Numbered from the stretch's first letter, positions 28,317 through 37,755 are shown. The stretch is DNA of 64,000 bases from Gammaproteobacteria bacterium (GCA_021324305.1 JAJPJI010000034.1:44902-108901); one strand, 5' to 3'. Notes: generated by a model from the letters alone, not told the origin. Numbers and translations: made by a program.

Positions 28317-30035
28317 ATGGAAGCAGGTGTAAATCCTGTTCAGGATGACAGGGCAAGATATCCGTTAATTCTGTCAGATGTGAATTTGATCGACGATTAC
28401 AAATCCAGGGCGCATGAGCTCCCAACCATCACGCTCACTCATAGGCAATTATGCGATATTGAGCTTCTGCTGAATGGCGGATTTGCTCCCTTGCGCGGTT
28501 TTTTGAACAAGGCAGACTATGAAAGTGTGGTAGAGAATATGCGCCTGAGTGACGGGACATTATGGCCCATGCCAATCACACTGGATGCGGACCGTCAATT
28601 TGTCGAGAGTCTTCAGTCAGGCCAGGAGATTGCATTACGTGATACGGAAGGATTGCTAATCGCTATTTTACAGGCAGAGGATATCTGGTCGGCGAATAAA
28701 AAGCGTGAAGCATTGGGTGTGTTTGGTACGCTGGATGACAGTCATCCGGGAGTAACTTATCTTTATCATCATGTAAAGGAGTTTTATATCGGCGGCCGCT
28801 TGCTGCCGATTGCATTGCCGCATCATTATGATTTCAATCATTTACGTTTTACGCCTGTGGACCTGCGTGAAATTTTTTCTCGGCTCGGCTGGAAAAAAAT
28901 CGTCGGCTTTCAGACACGTAATCCCATTCACCGTGCGCATCAGGAGTTGACACTGCGCGCAGCAAAACAGGCTGGCGCAAATATTCTGCTGCATCCTGTG
29001 GTCGGGATGACCAAACCTGGTGACATTGAATACTATTTGCGGGTCAAATGCTATGAGCACGTTTTAAAAAAGTATGAGCCGCACACAACGCTATTAAGCT
29101 TATTGCCATTGGCCATGCGCATGGGCGGGTCAAGGGAGGCGTTATGGCATGCACTCATCCGGAAAAACTATGGCTGCACACATTTTATTGTGGGTCGAGA
29201 CCATGCAGGTCCGGGTAAAAACCGCGGCGGGCATGATTTTTATGAGCCATACGCAGCTCAGCAGCTGGCGCTGGAATATCAGGATGAGATGGGAATTGAA
29301 ATTATTCCGTTTCAGGAAATGGCATACAGCAAAAAGAAATTACGCTATTTCCCGCTCGATGAGTTTCCAGCTGATGATACGCCGGCTACCATTTCCGGTA
29401 CACAATTGCGCGACAGCCTGCAGCATAACCAGGAAATTCCGGAATGGTTTTCATATCCCGAAGTTATCACGGAATTACGCAAGGCGTATCCATTAAAACA
29501 TCAGCAGGGCTTTACTGTTTTTTTGACCGGACTGCCCAGTTCCGGTAAATCGACATTGGCAAATGCGCTCATGTTCAAATTACGCGAGCTGACCGGCAGG
29601 CAGATTACACTGCTCGATGGCGATGAAATTCGCACGCATTTGTCGCGCGGTTTGGGCTTCAGCCAGCAAGACAGGGAAACGAACATCACCCGTGTCGGGT
29701 TTGTCGCCAGGGAAATCACCAGGCATGGCGGCATTGCAATATGCGCATTAGTGGCGCCCTACAAGCGGGCGCGAGATATGGCAAGGCAAATGATTTCCGA
29801 GGTTGGCGGATTTATCGAAGTATATGTGTCAACAGCATTGTCTGTTTGTGAGGCACGAGACAGAAAAGGATTGTATAAAAAAGCTCGCGAAGGTTTGGTA
29901 AAGCAATTCACTGGTGTGACGGATCCCTATGAGCCGCCTTTGGCTGCCGAAATTGAAATTGATACAGCAAACCTGGGTCCGGTAGAAGTCGTGGAAACCA
30001 TGATCAAGAAAATCAAATTGCTTGGATATATATAA
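28317..30035 (+). CDS. Bifunctional ATP sulfurylase / APS kinase
   Basis: Makes PAPS from sulfate in two steps. Residues 1-385 are ATP sulfurylase: a PUA-like N domain (LNGGFAPLRGFL), then QTRNPIHRAHQ (nucleotide site) and FIVGRDHAGPGKNRGG. Residues 395-572 are APS kinase: P-loop FLTGLPSSGKSTLANAL, DGDEIRTHLSRGLGFS, and GLYKKAREG. The order sulfurylase-kinase is like bacterial fusions (Aquifex/Thiobacillus type) and opposite to animal PAPSS. GAGG 9 bases before ATG. The stop and the next ATG share a base (TAATG), so sulfotransferase translation is coupled. No cysDN, reductase or sulfate transporter is nearby, so PAPS is probably for sulfation. Confidence 0.95.
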   Translation: MEAGVNPVQDDRARYPLILSDVNLIDDYKSRAHELPTITLTHRQLCDIELLLNGGFAPLRGFLNKADYESVVENMRLSDGTLWPMPITLDADRQFVESLQSGQEIALRDTEGLLIAILQAEDIWSANKKREALGVFGTLDDSHPGVTYLYHHVKEFYIGGRLLPIALPHHYDFNHLRFTPVDLREIFSRLGWKKIVGFQTRNPIHRAHQELTLRAAKQAGANILLHPVVGMTKPGDIEYYLRVKCYEHVLKKYEPHTTLLSLLPLAMRMGGSREALWHALIRKNYGCTHFIVGRDHAGPGKNRGGHDFYEPYAAQQLALEYQDEMGIEIIPFQEMAYSKKKLRYFPLDEFPADDTPATISGTQLRDSLQHNQEIPEWFSYPEVITELRKAYPLKHQQGFTVFLTGLPSSGKSTLANALMFKLRELTGRQITLLDGDEIRTHLSRGLGFSQQDRETNITRVGFVAREITRHGGIAICALVAPYKRARDMARQMISEVGGFIEVYVSTALSVCEARDRKGLYKKAREGLVKQFTGVTDPYEPPLAAEIEIDTANLGPVEVVETMIKKIKLLGYI

Positions 30036-31081
30036 TGCGGCAGGATGTGGCGAATGCCGGATTGAAAAATGTTTTTGTGGTGCTGGGAATGCTGCGCTGC
30101 GGCACCAGCGTTGTTGCCAGAGGTTTGAAAACCCTGGGCATCGATCTCGGCAGCAGACTGGTATCTGCAGATCATGAATGGAATCCCAAGGGGTTTTGGG
30201 AAGATAAGGACATCATCAGAATAAATGCCAGGGCGCGAACCATTCTGAATGTATCACAGGAAAGTGTGCGGCTCATTGATGCTGCTTCGCAGATGGATGA
30301 AAAACTCACCGGACTGAAACAATTTGCAGCACGGTTGTTGCGCCAGCGATTTGCAGCAACAGATTGTTGGGCGTTCAAGGATCCGAACACGTCCAGGCTG
30401 CTCCCGTTCTGGCAGTCAGTGTTCGATCTCGCGCAAGTCAGGGACAATTACATTATTGTATTGCGTAACCCATTATCTTCAGCCAGGTCTTATCATGAAT
30501 TAACCGGCATGGATGTCGAGCATGGTATATTGACATGGCTTATGTATCTGCTCTCGGCAATTGAGGGTACGATGGGAAGAAATGTGATTGTTGTCAGCTA
30601 TGACTTGATGATGCAGAATCCGCGCTATCAGCTTGAACGCATACGGAAAAATTTGCAGATATCATCAGCGGTGAATCCGGGCGCGATAGATGATTTTGTC
30701 AATGCATTCCTCGATAAAAAACTGCTGCATTATGGGTACACCCTGGATGATTTGCGCACTCATCCGGCTGCGGCAATTTCTCCGGTTTGTGCACAGGTAT
30801 ATGATTGCCTGTTCAAGGTTGCGACTGATGCAATATCAATGCAGGGTATTGAATTCTTGTCAGCCTGGACGGCGATCAGGAATGAATATGAGAAAATGTC
30901 GTCAATCTATGCCTATATCGATGTGCTGCTGGAACGAAACCAAAAGCTGGGTAAATCGATACGCACCATGCATAAATCCAGATTATGGAAAATCATCTAC
31001 CCGCTTCGGTTGATTGATGACGCGCTGCGTGCGCACAGGAAAAAACGCAGGGAAAAGATCCTCCAGGAAATCTATGGGTGA
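30035..31081 (+). CDS. PAPS-dependent sulfotransferase-like protein
   Basis: 348 residues. N-terminal FVVLGMLRCGTSVVARGL is a 5'-phosphosulfate-binding loop, and NYIIVLRNPLSSARSYHEL fits the 3'-phosphate-binding segment (Arg, then Ser/Asn). AFKDPNTSRLLPFW lies between as in related bacterial sulfotransferases. Residues 290-348 form a basic helical tail (RNQKLGKSIRTMHKSRLWK...) as seen on glycan-modifying enzymes. Acceptor unknown; lipid, glycan or exported metabolite are possible. It overlaps its neighbours at both ends (TAATG upstream; 8 bases with cysQ downstream), which binds the three genes into one translational unit. Confidence 0.88.
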   Translation: MRQDVANAGLKNVFVVLGMLRCGTSVVARGLKTLGIDLGSRLVSADHEWNPKGFWEDKDIIRINARARTILNVSQESVRLIDAASQMDEKLTGLKQFAARLLRQRFAATDCWAFKDPNTSRLLPFWQSVFDLAQVRDNYIIVLRNPLSSARSYHELTGMDVEHGILTWLMYLLSAIEGTMGRNVIVVSYDLMMQNPRYQLERIRKNLQISSAVNPGAIDDFVNAFLDKKLLHYGYTLDDLRTHPAAAISPVCAQVYDCLFKVATDAISMQGIEFLSAWTAIRNEYEKMSSIYAYIDVLLERNQKLGKSIRTMHKSRLWKIIYPLRLIDDALRAHRKKRREKILQEIYG

Positions 31082-31847
31082 ACTGGATATATTATTGCGC
31101 GCATTGCGTGCCGCAGGATCGGCAATTCTGTCCATTCAGCAAGATGGTTTTGCCATTGGAAAAAAATCGAATAATGATATTGTCACGCAGGCTGATCTTG
31201 CGGTAAATGCAATATTAAAGAACGAGATTATGTTGGCGTATCCGGGCGATGGATGGTTGTCAGAAGAAGAGCATGATGACAGGGGCCGGCTCGCGCACAA
31301 GCGTGTCTGGATTGTCGATCCGGTTGATGGCACCAGGGAATTTGCGGCGGGTATTCCAGAATATGCGATCTCAGTTGCGCTGGTTGAAGATGGTGCTCCT
31401 ATATTGGCAGGTGTTTATAATCCGGCAACGGATGAGCTTTTTCATGCAATCAAAGACGGGGGAGCTTGGAAGGGGGGTAGTCAGTTGCAGTGTGCATCAC
31501 TGACGGTGCCTGCAGATATCATGCTGCTCGCAAGCCGTTCCGAATATGCGCGGGGTGAATGGGAATTTTTCAAAAAGGATTATCATGTCCAGCAGGTTGG
31601 CTCAATTGCGTATAAGCTCGCCCTGGTTGCTGCTGGAAAAGCGCACGCTACCTTCAGCCTTGGTCCGAAAAACGAATGGGATATTGCAGCTGGAGTGTTG
31701 CTTGTTACAGAAGCTGGCGGAATGGCGACAGATAAGTACAGAAGGAAAATTCAATTTAATCGCAATAACGTGCTGGTTGACGGTATTGTCGCAACGATTC
31801 CCGACATCAATGATGAGATCTTTGCCGCAATCCATAACTATCGGTAA
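31074..31847 (+). CDS. cysQ: 3'(2'),5'-bisphosphate nucleotidase (PAP phosphatase)
   Basis: Inositol-monophosphatase-fold enzyme removing the 3'-phosphate of PAP, the inhibitory by-product of sulfotransfer. 257 residues from ATG 31074, with AGGAA 6 bases upstream; the longer frame from 31014 lies inside the sulfotransferase and is rejected. Metal-binding motifs: WLSEEEHDD (Glu), VWIVDPVDGTREFAAG (DPxDGT), and EWDIAAGVLLVTEAGG (second Asp). It overlaps the sulfotransferase stop by 8 bases (ATGGGTGA). Confidence 0.94.
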   Translation: MGELDILLRALRAAGSAILSIQQDGFAIGKKSNNDIVTQADLAVNAILKNEIMLAYPGDGWLSEEEHDDRGRLAHKRVWIVDPVDGTREFAAGIPEYAISVALVEDGAPILAGVYNPATDELFHAIKDGGAWKGGSQLQCASLTVPADIMLLASRSEYARGEWEFFKKDYHVQQVGSIAYKLALVAAGKAHATFSLGPKNEWDIAAGVLLVTEAGGMATDKYRRKIQFNRNNVLVDGIVATIPDINDEIFAAIHNYR

Positions 31848-31949
31848 GACAGTGTGTTTGTTGTTAAATTGCGAGCTCCTTCCGCATTTAATTAATCCGG
31901 CTTCACGATCTTCTATAATTAACTAAACAGGTTTTATAGGAGCAATCCT

Positions 31950-32279
31950 ATGAAATTATGTAACATCATCGCAATTTTCTTGTTAATCAGCGTGTTAGAC
32001 GGGTGCGCCGAAGTGTCGTCCACGCGTATCAGCGCCTACCCGGTGTATCCCGGCGTTGGCGACATGGGATATGTGACTCTGGCCCGTTTCCCTATTATTA
32101 CGTTTATCCTGGTTATGATACTGTTTATCACCCTGGCTATTATCTTGTTCCGGCGCACAACGATAATTATCACTATCATCAAAAATACTGATAATCAGTT
32201 TGCTGGTGTAATCATTACACCGCTTGCGGCCTTGTGGTTTATATGCAATATTTTGAAGCACTTCTTGTTTATCACTTAA
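31950..32279 (+). CDS. Small lipoprotein, probably frameshifted
   Basis: The first 40 residues are a lipoprotein signal (MKLCNIIAIFLLISVLDGC, lipobox LDGC) behind a good AGGAG. After about 32080 the same-frame translation turns into an Ile/Phe-rich run that looks artefactual. In the +2 frame the same DNA reads SGPFPYYYVYPGYDTVYHP and further Tyr/His-rich sequence ending at 32191, a composition common in small outer-membrane lipoproteins. The natural product was probably about 80 residues and a 1- or 2-base change near GGATATGTGACT broke it. As read, the protein is 109 residues. Function unknown. Confidence 0.5.
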   Translation: MKLCNIIAIFLLISVLDGCAEVSSTRISAYPVYPGVGDMGYVTLARFPIITFILVMILFITLAIILFRRTTIIITIIKNTDNQFAGVIITPLAALWFICNILKHFLFIT

Positions 32280-32308
32280 ATATCCATATACGCCACAGGA
32301 GAAGGCAA

Positions 32309-34312
32309 ATGATCAGGCTTTTGCTAGCAATGATTCTTGGTTTTACAACCAGCATGGTGTTCGCGGCAAATCAGACGCCAGGCAGCTGTCAGGACAACTC
32401 GATTTTCAATATTGGCGCAGGCATCTATGATATTACCGGTCCGGTTGCGGAGCAGCGCATGATGGGTTATGCGATGCTGGATCAGGTTGCCTCCGGAATG
32501 TATTCACGCTTATGGGCGAGAGCCTTTGTCATCGAATCACCTTGCAACAGGAAGCGAGTTGTATTCGTGAATGCTGACCTGGGACAATTGTTCCAGGGCG
32601 TTAAACAGCAGGTTGTGCATCAATTGCAGCAGAAATACGGCGACCTTTACAGTGATGCCAATGTCCTGATTACTGCCACACATCAACATAGCGGTCCAGG
32701 CGGATATTCAACTTATACGCTTTATAATTTGTCAATTCTTGGGTTCAGCCGCAAAAATTTTGACACGATTGTGGATGGGATAGTTGAAGCAATTGACCGC
32801 GCACAAATGAATATGACCAGTGCGACGATCAAAATTGCCAAAGGTCAATTGACGGGTGTCAGTTTTAATCGCTCACCGCAATCATACGTGCTAAATCCGG
32901 AAAATGAACGTGCCAGCTATTCCTCGGATGTGGATACGGAAATGACGCTGCTGCGTTTCGATAGTCTGGATGGAAAACCAATCGGCATGATTAACTGGTT
33001 CCCTGTGCATGGCGTATCCATGAATAATAAAAACCATTTGATCAATGGCGATAACAAAGGTTATGCGGAATATCTTTTCGAAAAGGATTTTAACTCAGAT
33101 TATGGTGCAAATGCTTTTGTTGCAGCTTTCGCGCAGGCGAATGCGGGCGATGTTTCCCCTAATGAATATGGCCATGAAGGGGGACAAGGCCTCGAAGGTT
33201 TGAAAGCAGTGGAAAAGGCAGGCAGGCCGCAATATGAAGTCGCAAGGCAGTTATACAATAATGCGAAAGAAATTGTTCGCGGTGGCGTTGATTTTCGGCA
33301 TGAATTTGTCGAAATGGACAAAGTGAATATTGATCCGCAGTTCACAGACGGCCAGCCGCATACGACCTGTCCACCTGCGATTGGCGTATCCATGCTTGCG
33401 GGAACGGCAGATGGAGAAGGCGTGGGGAAGCAGGGTGTAACCTGTGATACGGTCAGCCGTGTTTTACCTGCTTTTGTTTGCGAAATGCTGACGACATCCT
33501 GTCAGGGAGCGAAGCCGATTGCACTTGAATTAGGCAACAAGAAACCCTATCCATGGGTGCCAACCATACTGCCTTTCCAGGAATTTAAAATTGGAAACGT
33601 GGTTATTGCTGCAGCGCCGTTTGAATTGACTACCATGAGCGGCCGCCGCATCAAGGCGACCATTCGTCAGTCCTTGCCGCAGTCTGAAAACAATCATGTG
33701 GTGTTATCTGCCTTGTCCAATGCTTATGTGCAGTATATTACGACGCATGAGGAGTATCAGTTGCAGCGCTATGAAGGCGCTTCCACAGTATTTGGTCCCT
33801 GGGCCCTGGCTGCGCTGCAGCAAGAATTTGCAAGATTGACGAATGCGCTTGTACAGGGCAGCGCGGTAGATGCAGGTCCGACACCGGTTGATTTGTCCGG
33901 GTTTCAGATTAATTTACAGACTGGTGTGGTGTACGACAGTACGCCATCAGGCAAACAGTTTGGTGATGTTTACCAGGATGTTAATCAGACCTATCAGCCA
34001 GGAGAAACAGTGACGGCTGTATTCATCGGCGCGCATCCTAAAAATAATTATCGCATCCAGGATACATTTTTAGAGATTCAGCGGCTTGAGAATGGACAGT
34101 GGAATACCATACGCAGAGACCGTGATTGGGATACGGAATATCGATGGCAGCGTTATGGTTTTGCGGGTTCATTAGTCACGATTGCATGGAGAATCCCGGC
34201 GGATGTTTTCCCGGGACAATATCGTATTGTGCATCATGGAGACTGGAAGGCTTTCTGGAGCCGCAAGATTTCACCTTACACCGGCTATTCTTCAGTTTTT
34301 ACGATTACATAA
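32309..34312 (+). CDS. Neutral ceramidase, secreted
   Basis: Hydrolyses the amide bond of ceramide to sphingosine and fatty acid. 667 residues from ATG 32309 (AGGAGAAGG upstream) with signal peptide MIRLLLAMILGFTTSMVFA. Family markers in order: GAGIYDITGPVAEQRMMGYA, FVNADLG, zinc-binding TATHQHSGPGGYS, the nucleophile hexapeptide GDVSPN near residue 280 (Ser274 in the Pseudomonas enzyme), and a C-terminal Ig-like domain (about 540-667). Full length for the family. With the secreted sphingomyelinase at 54563 it would complete conversion of sphingomyelin to sphingosine. Neutral ceramidases in intracellular bacteria act on host lipid; that role is inference. Confidence 0.95.
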   Translation: MIRLLLAMILGFTTSMVFAANQTPGSCQDNSIFNIGAGIYDITGPVAEQRMMGYAMLDQVASGMYSRLWARAFVIESPCNRKRVVFVNADLGQLFQGVKQQVVHQLQQKYGDLYSDANVLITATHQHSGPGGYSTYTLYNLSILGFSRKNFDTIVDGIVEAIDRAQMNMTSATIKIAKGQLTGVSFNRSPQSYVLNPENERASYSSDVDTEMTLLRFDSLDGKPIGMINWFPVHGVSMNNKNHLINGDNKGYAEYLFEKDFNSDYGANAFVAAFAQANAGDVSPNEYGHEGGQGLEGLKAVEKAGRPQYEVARQLYNNAKEIVRGGVDFRHEFVEMDKVNIDPQFTDGQPHTTCPPAIGVSMLAGTADGEGVGKQGVTCDTVSRVLPAFVCEMLTTSCQGAKPIALELGNKKPYPWVPTILPFQEFKIGNVVIAAAPFELTTMSGRRIKATIRQSLPQSENNHVVLSALSNAYVQYITTHEEYQLQRYEGASTVFGPWALAALQQEFARLTNALVQGSAVDAGPTPVDLSGFQINLQTGVVYDSTPSGKQFGDVYQDVNQTYQPGETVTAVFIGAHPKNNYRIQDTFLEIQRLENGQWNTIRRDRDWDTEYRWQRYGFAGSLVTIAWRIPADVFPGQYRIVHHGDWKAFWSRKISPYTGYSSVFTIT

Positions 34313-34328
34313 CTACTGCGTCATCTAT

Positions 34329-34354
34329 TCATGCGCCAGGTTCCTGGCGCATGA
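34329..34354 (+). terminator. Hairpin after the ceramidase gene
   Basis: 11-bp perfect stem TCATGCGCCAG / CTGGCGCATGA with loop GTTC. Only ACTTTCG follows, so it is a terminator candidate without a clear T run. Confidence 0.5.
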
Positions 34355-34443
34355 ACTTTCGTGTTTCAGGAACAGATACGCTTCGATTGCTGAGCGATTA
34401 CCTGCGGACGTGATACAGTCCCGGATATTTCAATGATTACTGC

Positions 34444-34785
34444 TCAGGAAGTTTTGTCGCGTGGTATCTGGTCGCCAGGTTTTTGCTGCCCATCAGAAGT
34501 TGGGCTTGGTTTGCTGAACGATTTAACAGTTACCCTGTCATTCAGGAATTGAATATCAATCTCGGCGTTATTATCTTTCCAGACAGCAGAAGTACCGGAG
34601 ATTCCGGCGATGTTAATACTGTCTGAACTGGTTGGCTCGCCAATAATGGCGACGACTTCTTTCATGGTCATGTTGGGTTTGATTTTATCAAAATTGGATT
34701 GCGTGATTTTTGAGCATGCGAGCAATGAAAAGCAAACACAGGTTGCTATCAACAGTCGAATTATGGATTTCGGTAAGCGCATCAT
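34444..34785 (-). CDS. Small lipoprotein, DUF3862/SmpA-OmlA-like
   Basis: 113 residues from ATG 34785, chosen because AAAGGA is 9 bases upstream; an ATG 18 bases earlier lacks one. Signal with lipobox LLACS (Cys about 23). The body has KIKPNMTMKEVVAIIGEPTSSDS, the repeat-type motif of BamE/SmpA-like small lipoproteins, and a beta strand AEIDIQFLNDRV. The C-terminal 25 residues are Pro/Lys/Gln-rich and disordered. Probably anchored in the outer membrane; role unknown. Confidence 0.8.
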   Translation of the reverse strand: MMRLPKSIIRLLIATCVCFSLLACSKITQSNFDKIKPNMTMKEVVAIIGEPTSSDSINIAGISGTSAVWKDNNAEIDIQFLNDRVTVKSFSKPSPTSDGQQKPGDQIPRDKTS

Positions 34786-35014
34786 ATTAGTAATTCCTTT
34801 CATCTTATTATTTCGAGGTGTGGCCTCTGAAGTTGCTCAGAGTATATTAATTGATAAATCCTATTTATCCCAGAGTTCTCGTAACTGGCGATCCCTGCAG
34901 CAATCTGTACGGTACGGATATTATTGGGCTGCGCTCAATCATGCGCTGACGTATTTAGGCTGACCAAACTTTAATCAGAAATGCGATGCAGGCATGCTGC
35001 ACTTAGAGTGTACC

Positions 35015-35581
35015 TCAGGGAAATACCGCACCTTCAGTGGTTCCATGCTGAGTATTATCATCATAGGATTTATCTTTCTGGTTATAGGCAGAGATGATTT
35101 GCTGTGCCTGTGCATTCGCAGTTGTTTCCAGCGTTCGGCAATCCTGTGCCGGAGGAAGCATGCGCAGCATGTTTTCAATTTCTGCAGCTGCCTGTTTGCC
35201 ATGTTCCGCGTGATTTTGCTCATGACTGCGTAAATGGCTCATGTAAGTATCCCATTTGCTCTTAAGCGCAGGATCCGCATTGCTATAATCCGCCCAGTAA
35301 GGAAGTGTGTAGGATATTTTGACGGATACGTTGACGGTAGTAATTTTACAAAGACCATCATCGTTTTGAAAATTGAAACGCCATTCAACATACCAGTGTG
35401 TGTAGGCGTCAAAGTGGCGGCCATTATCTTCAGGTCCCAAGTTATTCATTTCATTGCGTAATTGCTGCTGATTGGTGCCGTAAATCGTGTAATCAGATTC
35501 AATCTCCTGAATGGCGGGCGCCGCTGAAGCAGCGGTTGTCAGAAAGAGTATCAGCAGCAGGGTTGATCGCTTGAGCTTCAT
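35015..35581 (-). CDS. DUF922-family secreted putative Zn-dependent protease
   Basis: 188 residues from ATG 35581, with AAGGA 7 bases upstream; upstream in-frame ATGs are less well placed. Signal peptide KLKRSTLLLILFLTTAASAAP. The DUF922 signature is WRFNF early and the HExxH-type SHEQNHAEHGKQAAAEIE at about residue 130, followed by DCRTLETTANAQAQ. The sequence suggests a small metallopeptidase of the periplasm or medium, but the family is not biochemically proven. Same strand as the lipoprotein at 34444, 229 bases apart. Confidence 0.82.
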   Translation of the reverse strand: MKLKRSTLLLILFLTTAASAAPAIQEIESDYTIYGTNQQQLRNEMNNLGPEDNGRHFDAYTHWYVEWRFNFQNDDGLCKITTVNVSVKISYTLPYWADYSNADPALKSKWDTYMSHLRSHEQNHAEHGKQAAAEIENMLRMLPPAQDCRTLETTANAQAQQIISAYNQKDKSYDDNTQHGTTEGAVFP

Positions 35582-35735
35582 TATCATGTCCTTGTATTCG
35601 CACTGGAGAAAACCAGTCCGCATTTCAGTAACGGATAATATACAGTGCTACGCCGGGTATGGAATTGCAACGGGGAAGTTGTTATATTCGCCGAAAAACC
35701 GGATGTTAAATTCAATATGAAGGGAGTGTGATATC

Positions 35736-36023
35736 ATGCTGTTCACAAGAAAACCGCCAATCGCTGCCGGAACCTATTATATCAATTATGTCGATGATGA
35801 AATGATTCTGGCGTGTAATAGGAGTGAATTCCTCGGTCAGATTCCTCAGCAATTTAAGCAGGAAAATGAAGAAACTTTTGTACTAAGAATTAGCCGCGAT
35901 GCCACGGAAAGCGAAATGATCAGTTTCAAATCCGTGTTGGGTTTCCTGGTGCATGCACAGGATATTGAAGCCAGATTCAATGAGTTTATAACCAGCTCGC
36001 CCAGTCCCGGAAGAAAAAAATAA
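35736..36023 (+). CDS. Unknown small cytoplasmic protein (95 aa)
   Basis: ATG at 35736 with GAAGGGAG 8-13 bases upstream. Mixed alpha/beta look (TYYINYVDDEMILACN ... FKSVLGFLVHAQDIEARFNEF). No signal peptide. No known family. It lies 45 bases upstream of the third M4 protease but has its own start region; a link is not evident. Confidence 0.65.
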   Translation: MLFTRKPPIAAGTYYINYVDDEMILACNRSEFLGQIPQQFKQENEETFVLRISRDATESEMISFKSVLGFLVHAQDIEARFNEFITSSPSPGRKK

Positions 36024-36067
36024 ATATTTTTTTATTATTAATCAAGCAATGTTTCAAGGAGTAGAAA

Positions 36068-37735
36068 GTGAATAAACTTGTCAAGTCAGTGGTTGCAGTA
36101 TGTATATCGGGTAGTGTTCTACCGGCTTTTTCTGCCACATTGGTGGATCTGGGACATCAGAATATCTCTGTATTGAAGCCATATTTATCAGCGCCAGTGT
36201 CACTGGCTCCCAATAACAAACCGGTTAGCAAGGTTGAAGAATTGAATCGATCTGTTGATTTCAATCATACGCTGCATGTGCGCATGCGCCAAACTTATGC
36301 TGGATACCCGGTGTGGGGTGCCGAGGGTGTTGTTCACGTACCTGGAGCGAAAGGTGACAAACAGTCTCTGATAGCAGCCGCCGGAAACGATGATGTGTCA
36401 ATGAATGGTCGCCTGTATCAGAATTTGGATGCGGATTTGCGGGATGTATCAACACAAGTATTCAGCGCCGCACAGGCGCAACAAGCGCTTGATTTCGCGA
36501 TTGCAAAATCCCGTCAGGAATATGGCTTGTCTTACCAGCCGTCCAATGCGGCAAGCAAATTAATGGTTTATCTTGATCATGACAATAAGGCTCACTGGGC
36601 GTTTTTGATTAACTTTGATCTTTCATCCGCGCAGGCTGGCGCCCGGTTCGTAAAACCGGTTTATATCCTGGATGCCCAATCATTCAGGATTTACAGAAGC
36701 TGGAACAATGTCAAAACCTCCACGCTGGAAAAAGTGGATGGCGGTGGTGTAGGCGGCAACAAGAAGATGGGTACACTGTACTATGATGGGCTGCCAGGAC
36801 ATCAGGATAAATTTGCGGTCATGCGTGATCCTGCAGCAGGCATCTGTTATCTGCAAAACGATGATGCTTCCGTCAAGGATAGCCGCGCAGAAAATGCGAT
36901 TGTGAAATACAGTTGCGCTGCAACTGATCCGCAGCACAACAATGTTTACTGGAATACCTTGAACGATGCCGCGAATGATGGCTATTCACCCAATAATGAT
37001 GCCATTACCGCAATTACTTTTTTAAAGAAAATGTATAAAGAATGGTACAACATTGCTCCCATCACTGAAAATGGCAAATCAGTTCCTGTAACCGTCTATA
37101 CACATATTGATATGGACAATGCCATGTGGGCTGGCAAGGTCAATGGTGAGTGGACAATGGAGCTTGGTGATGGCGGTGAAGTCAAATACCCATCAACGGC
37201 TATCGGTGTCGTGGCGCATGAACTTGGACATGGTTTTACTGAGCAGCACTCCAATCTGGTTTATGATGCGCAGTCTGGTGGTTTGAATGAATCCTTCTCG
37301 GACATGTCTGATCAGGCAGCACAGTATTATGCATTCAATGGCAATAACAACTGGATGCATGATGCTGAAATCACCAAAGCGGAAGGCAGAGCGCTTCGAT
37401 ATCTGGATAAACCCAGCAAGGACTGTTATGGAACCGGTACACCGGGACGAAACTGTTCTATTGATGATATGAGCCAATATACTGAATATACCGATGTGCA
37501 TTACAGCAGTGGTATTTTTAACCGCGTGTTTTATCTCATCGGAACTTCTCCAAACTGGGATGCGCGTAAGGCATTCAATGTGATGGTTCAAGCCAATATG
37601 TATTACTGGACGCCTAACACTACATTTGCAGAAGCTTCTTGTGGTGTGATCAAGGCGGCTCAGGATTATAAATATGATGTTGAAACTGTCCTGAAAGCGT
37701 TCAAGATGGTGGGTGTTGATACCAGCAAGTGCTAG
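36068..37735 (+). CDS. M4 family (ProA-like) zinc metalloprotease, third copy
   Basis: 555 residues, GTG start with CAAGGAGTAGAAA upstream. Signal peptide NKLVKSVVAVCISGSVLPAFSA, FTP-type propeptide, catalytic domain with HELGHGF near residue 383 and GGLNESFSD for the third zinc ligand. It keeps the DKPSKDC motif of the two tandem copies at the left edge but shows clear divergence (for example, a different insertion after residue 330). Terminated by a perfect palindrome. The three copies make this locus protease-rich. Confidence 0.95.
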   Translation: MNKLVKSVVAVCISGSVLPAFSATLVDLGHQNISVLKPYLSAPVSLAPNNKPVSKVEELNRSVDFNHTLHVRMRQTYAGYPVWGAEGVVHVPGAKGDKQSLIAAAGNDDVSMNGRLYQNLDADLRDVSTQVFSAAQAQQALDFAIAKSRQEYGLSYQPSNAASKLMVYLDHDNKAHWAFLINFDLSSAQAGARFVKPVYILDAQSFRIYRSWNNVKTSTLEKVDGGGVGGNKKMGTLYYDGLPGHQDKFAVMRDPAAGICYLQNDDASVKDSRAENAIVKYSCAATDPQHNNVYWNTLNDAANDGYSPNNDAITAITFLKKMYKEWYNIAPITENGKSVPVTVYTHIDMDNAMWAGKVNGEWTMELGDGGEVKYPSTAIGVVAHELGHGFTEQHSNLVYDAQSGGLNESFSDMSDQAAQYYAFNGNNNWMHDAEITKAEGRALRYLDKPSKDCYGTGTPGRNCSIDDMSQYTEYTDVHYSSGIFNRVFYLIGTSPNWDARKAFNVMVQANMYYWTPNTTFAEASCGVIKAAQDYKYDVETVLKAFKMVGVDTSKC

Positions 37736-37755
37736 TATTTTCATTGGAAACAACA

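Noticed and set aside
34820..34963. 47-codon GTG frame (ends NHALTYLG) between the small lipoprotein and DUF922 genes
   Set aside because: The translation looks slightly protein-like, but GAGG is only 1 base from the GTG and no family is recognisable.
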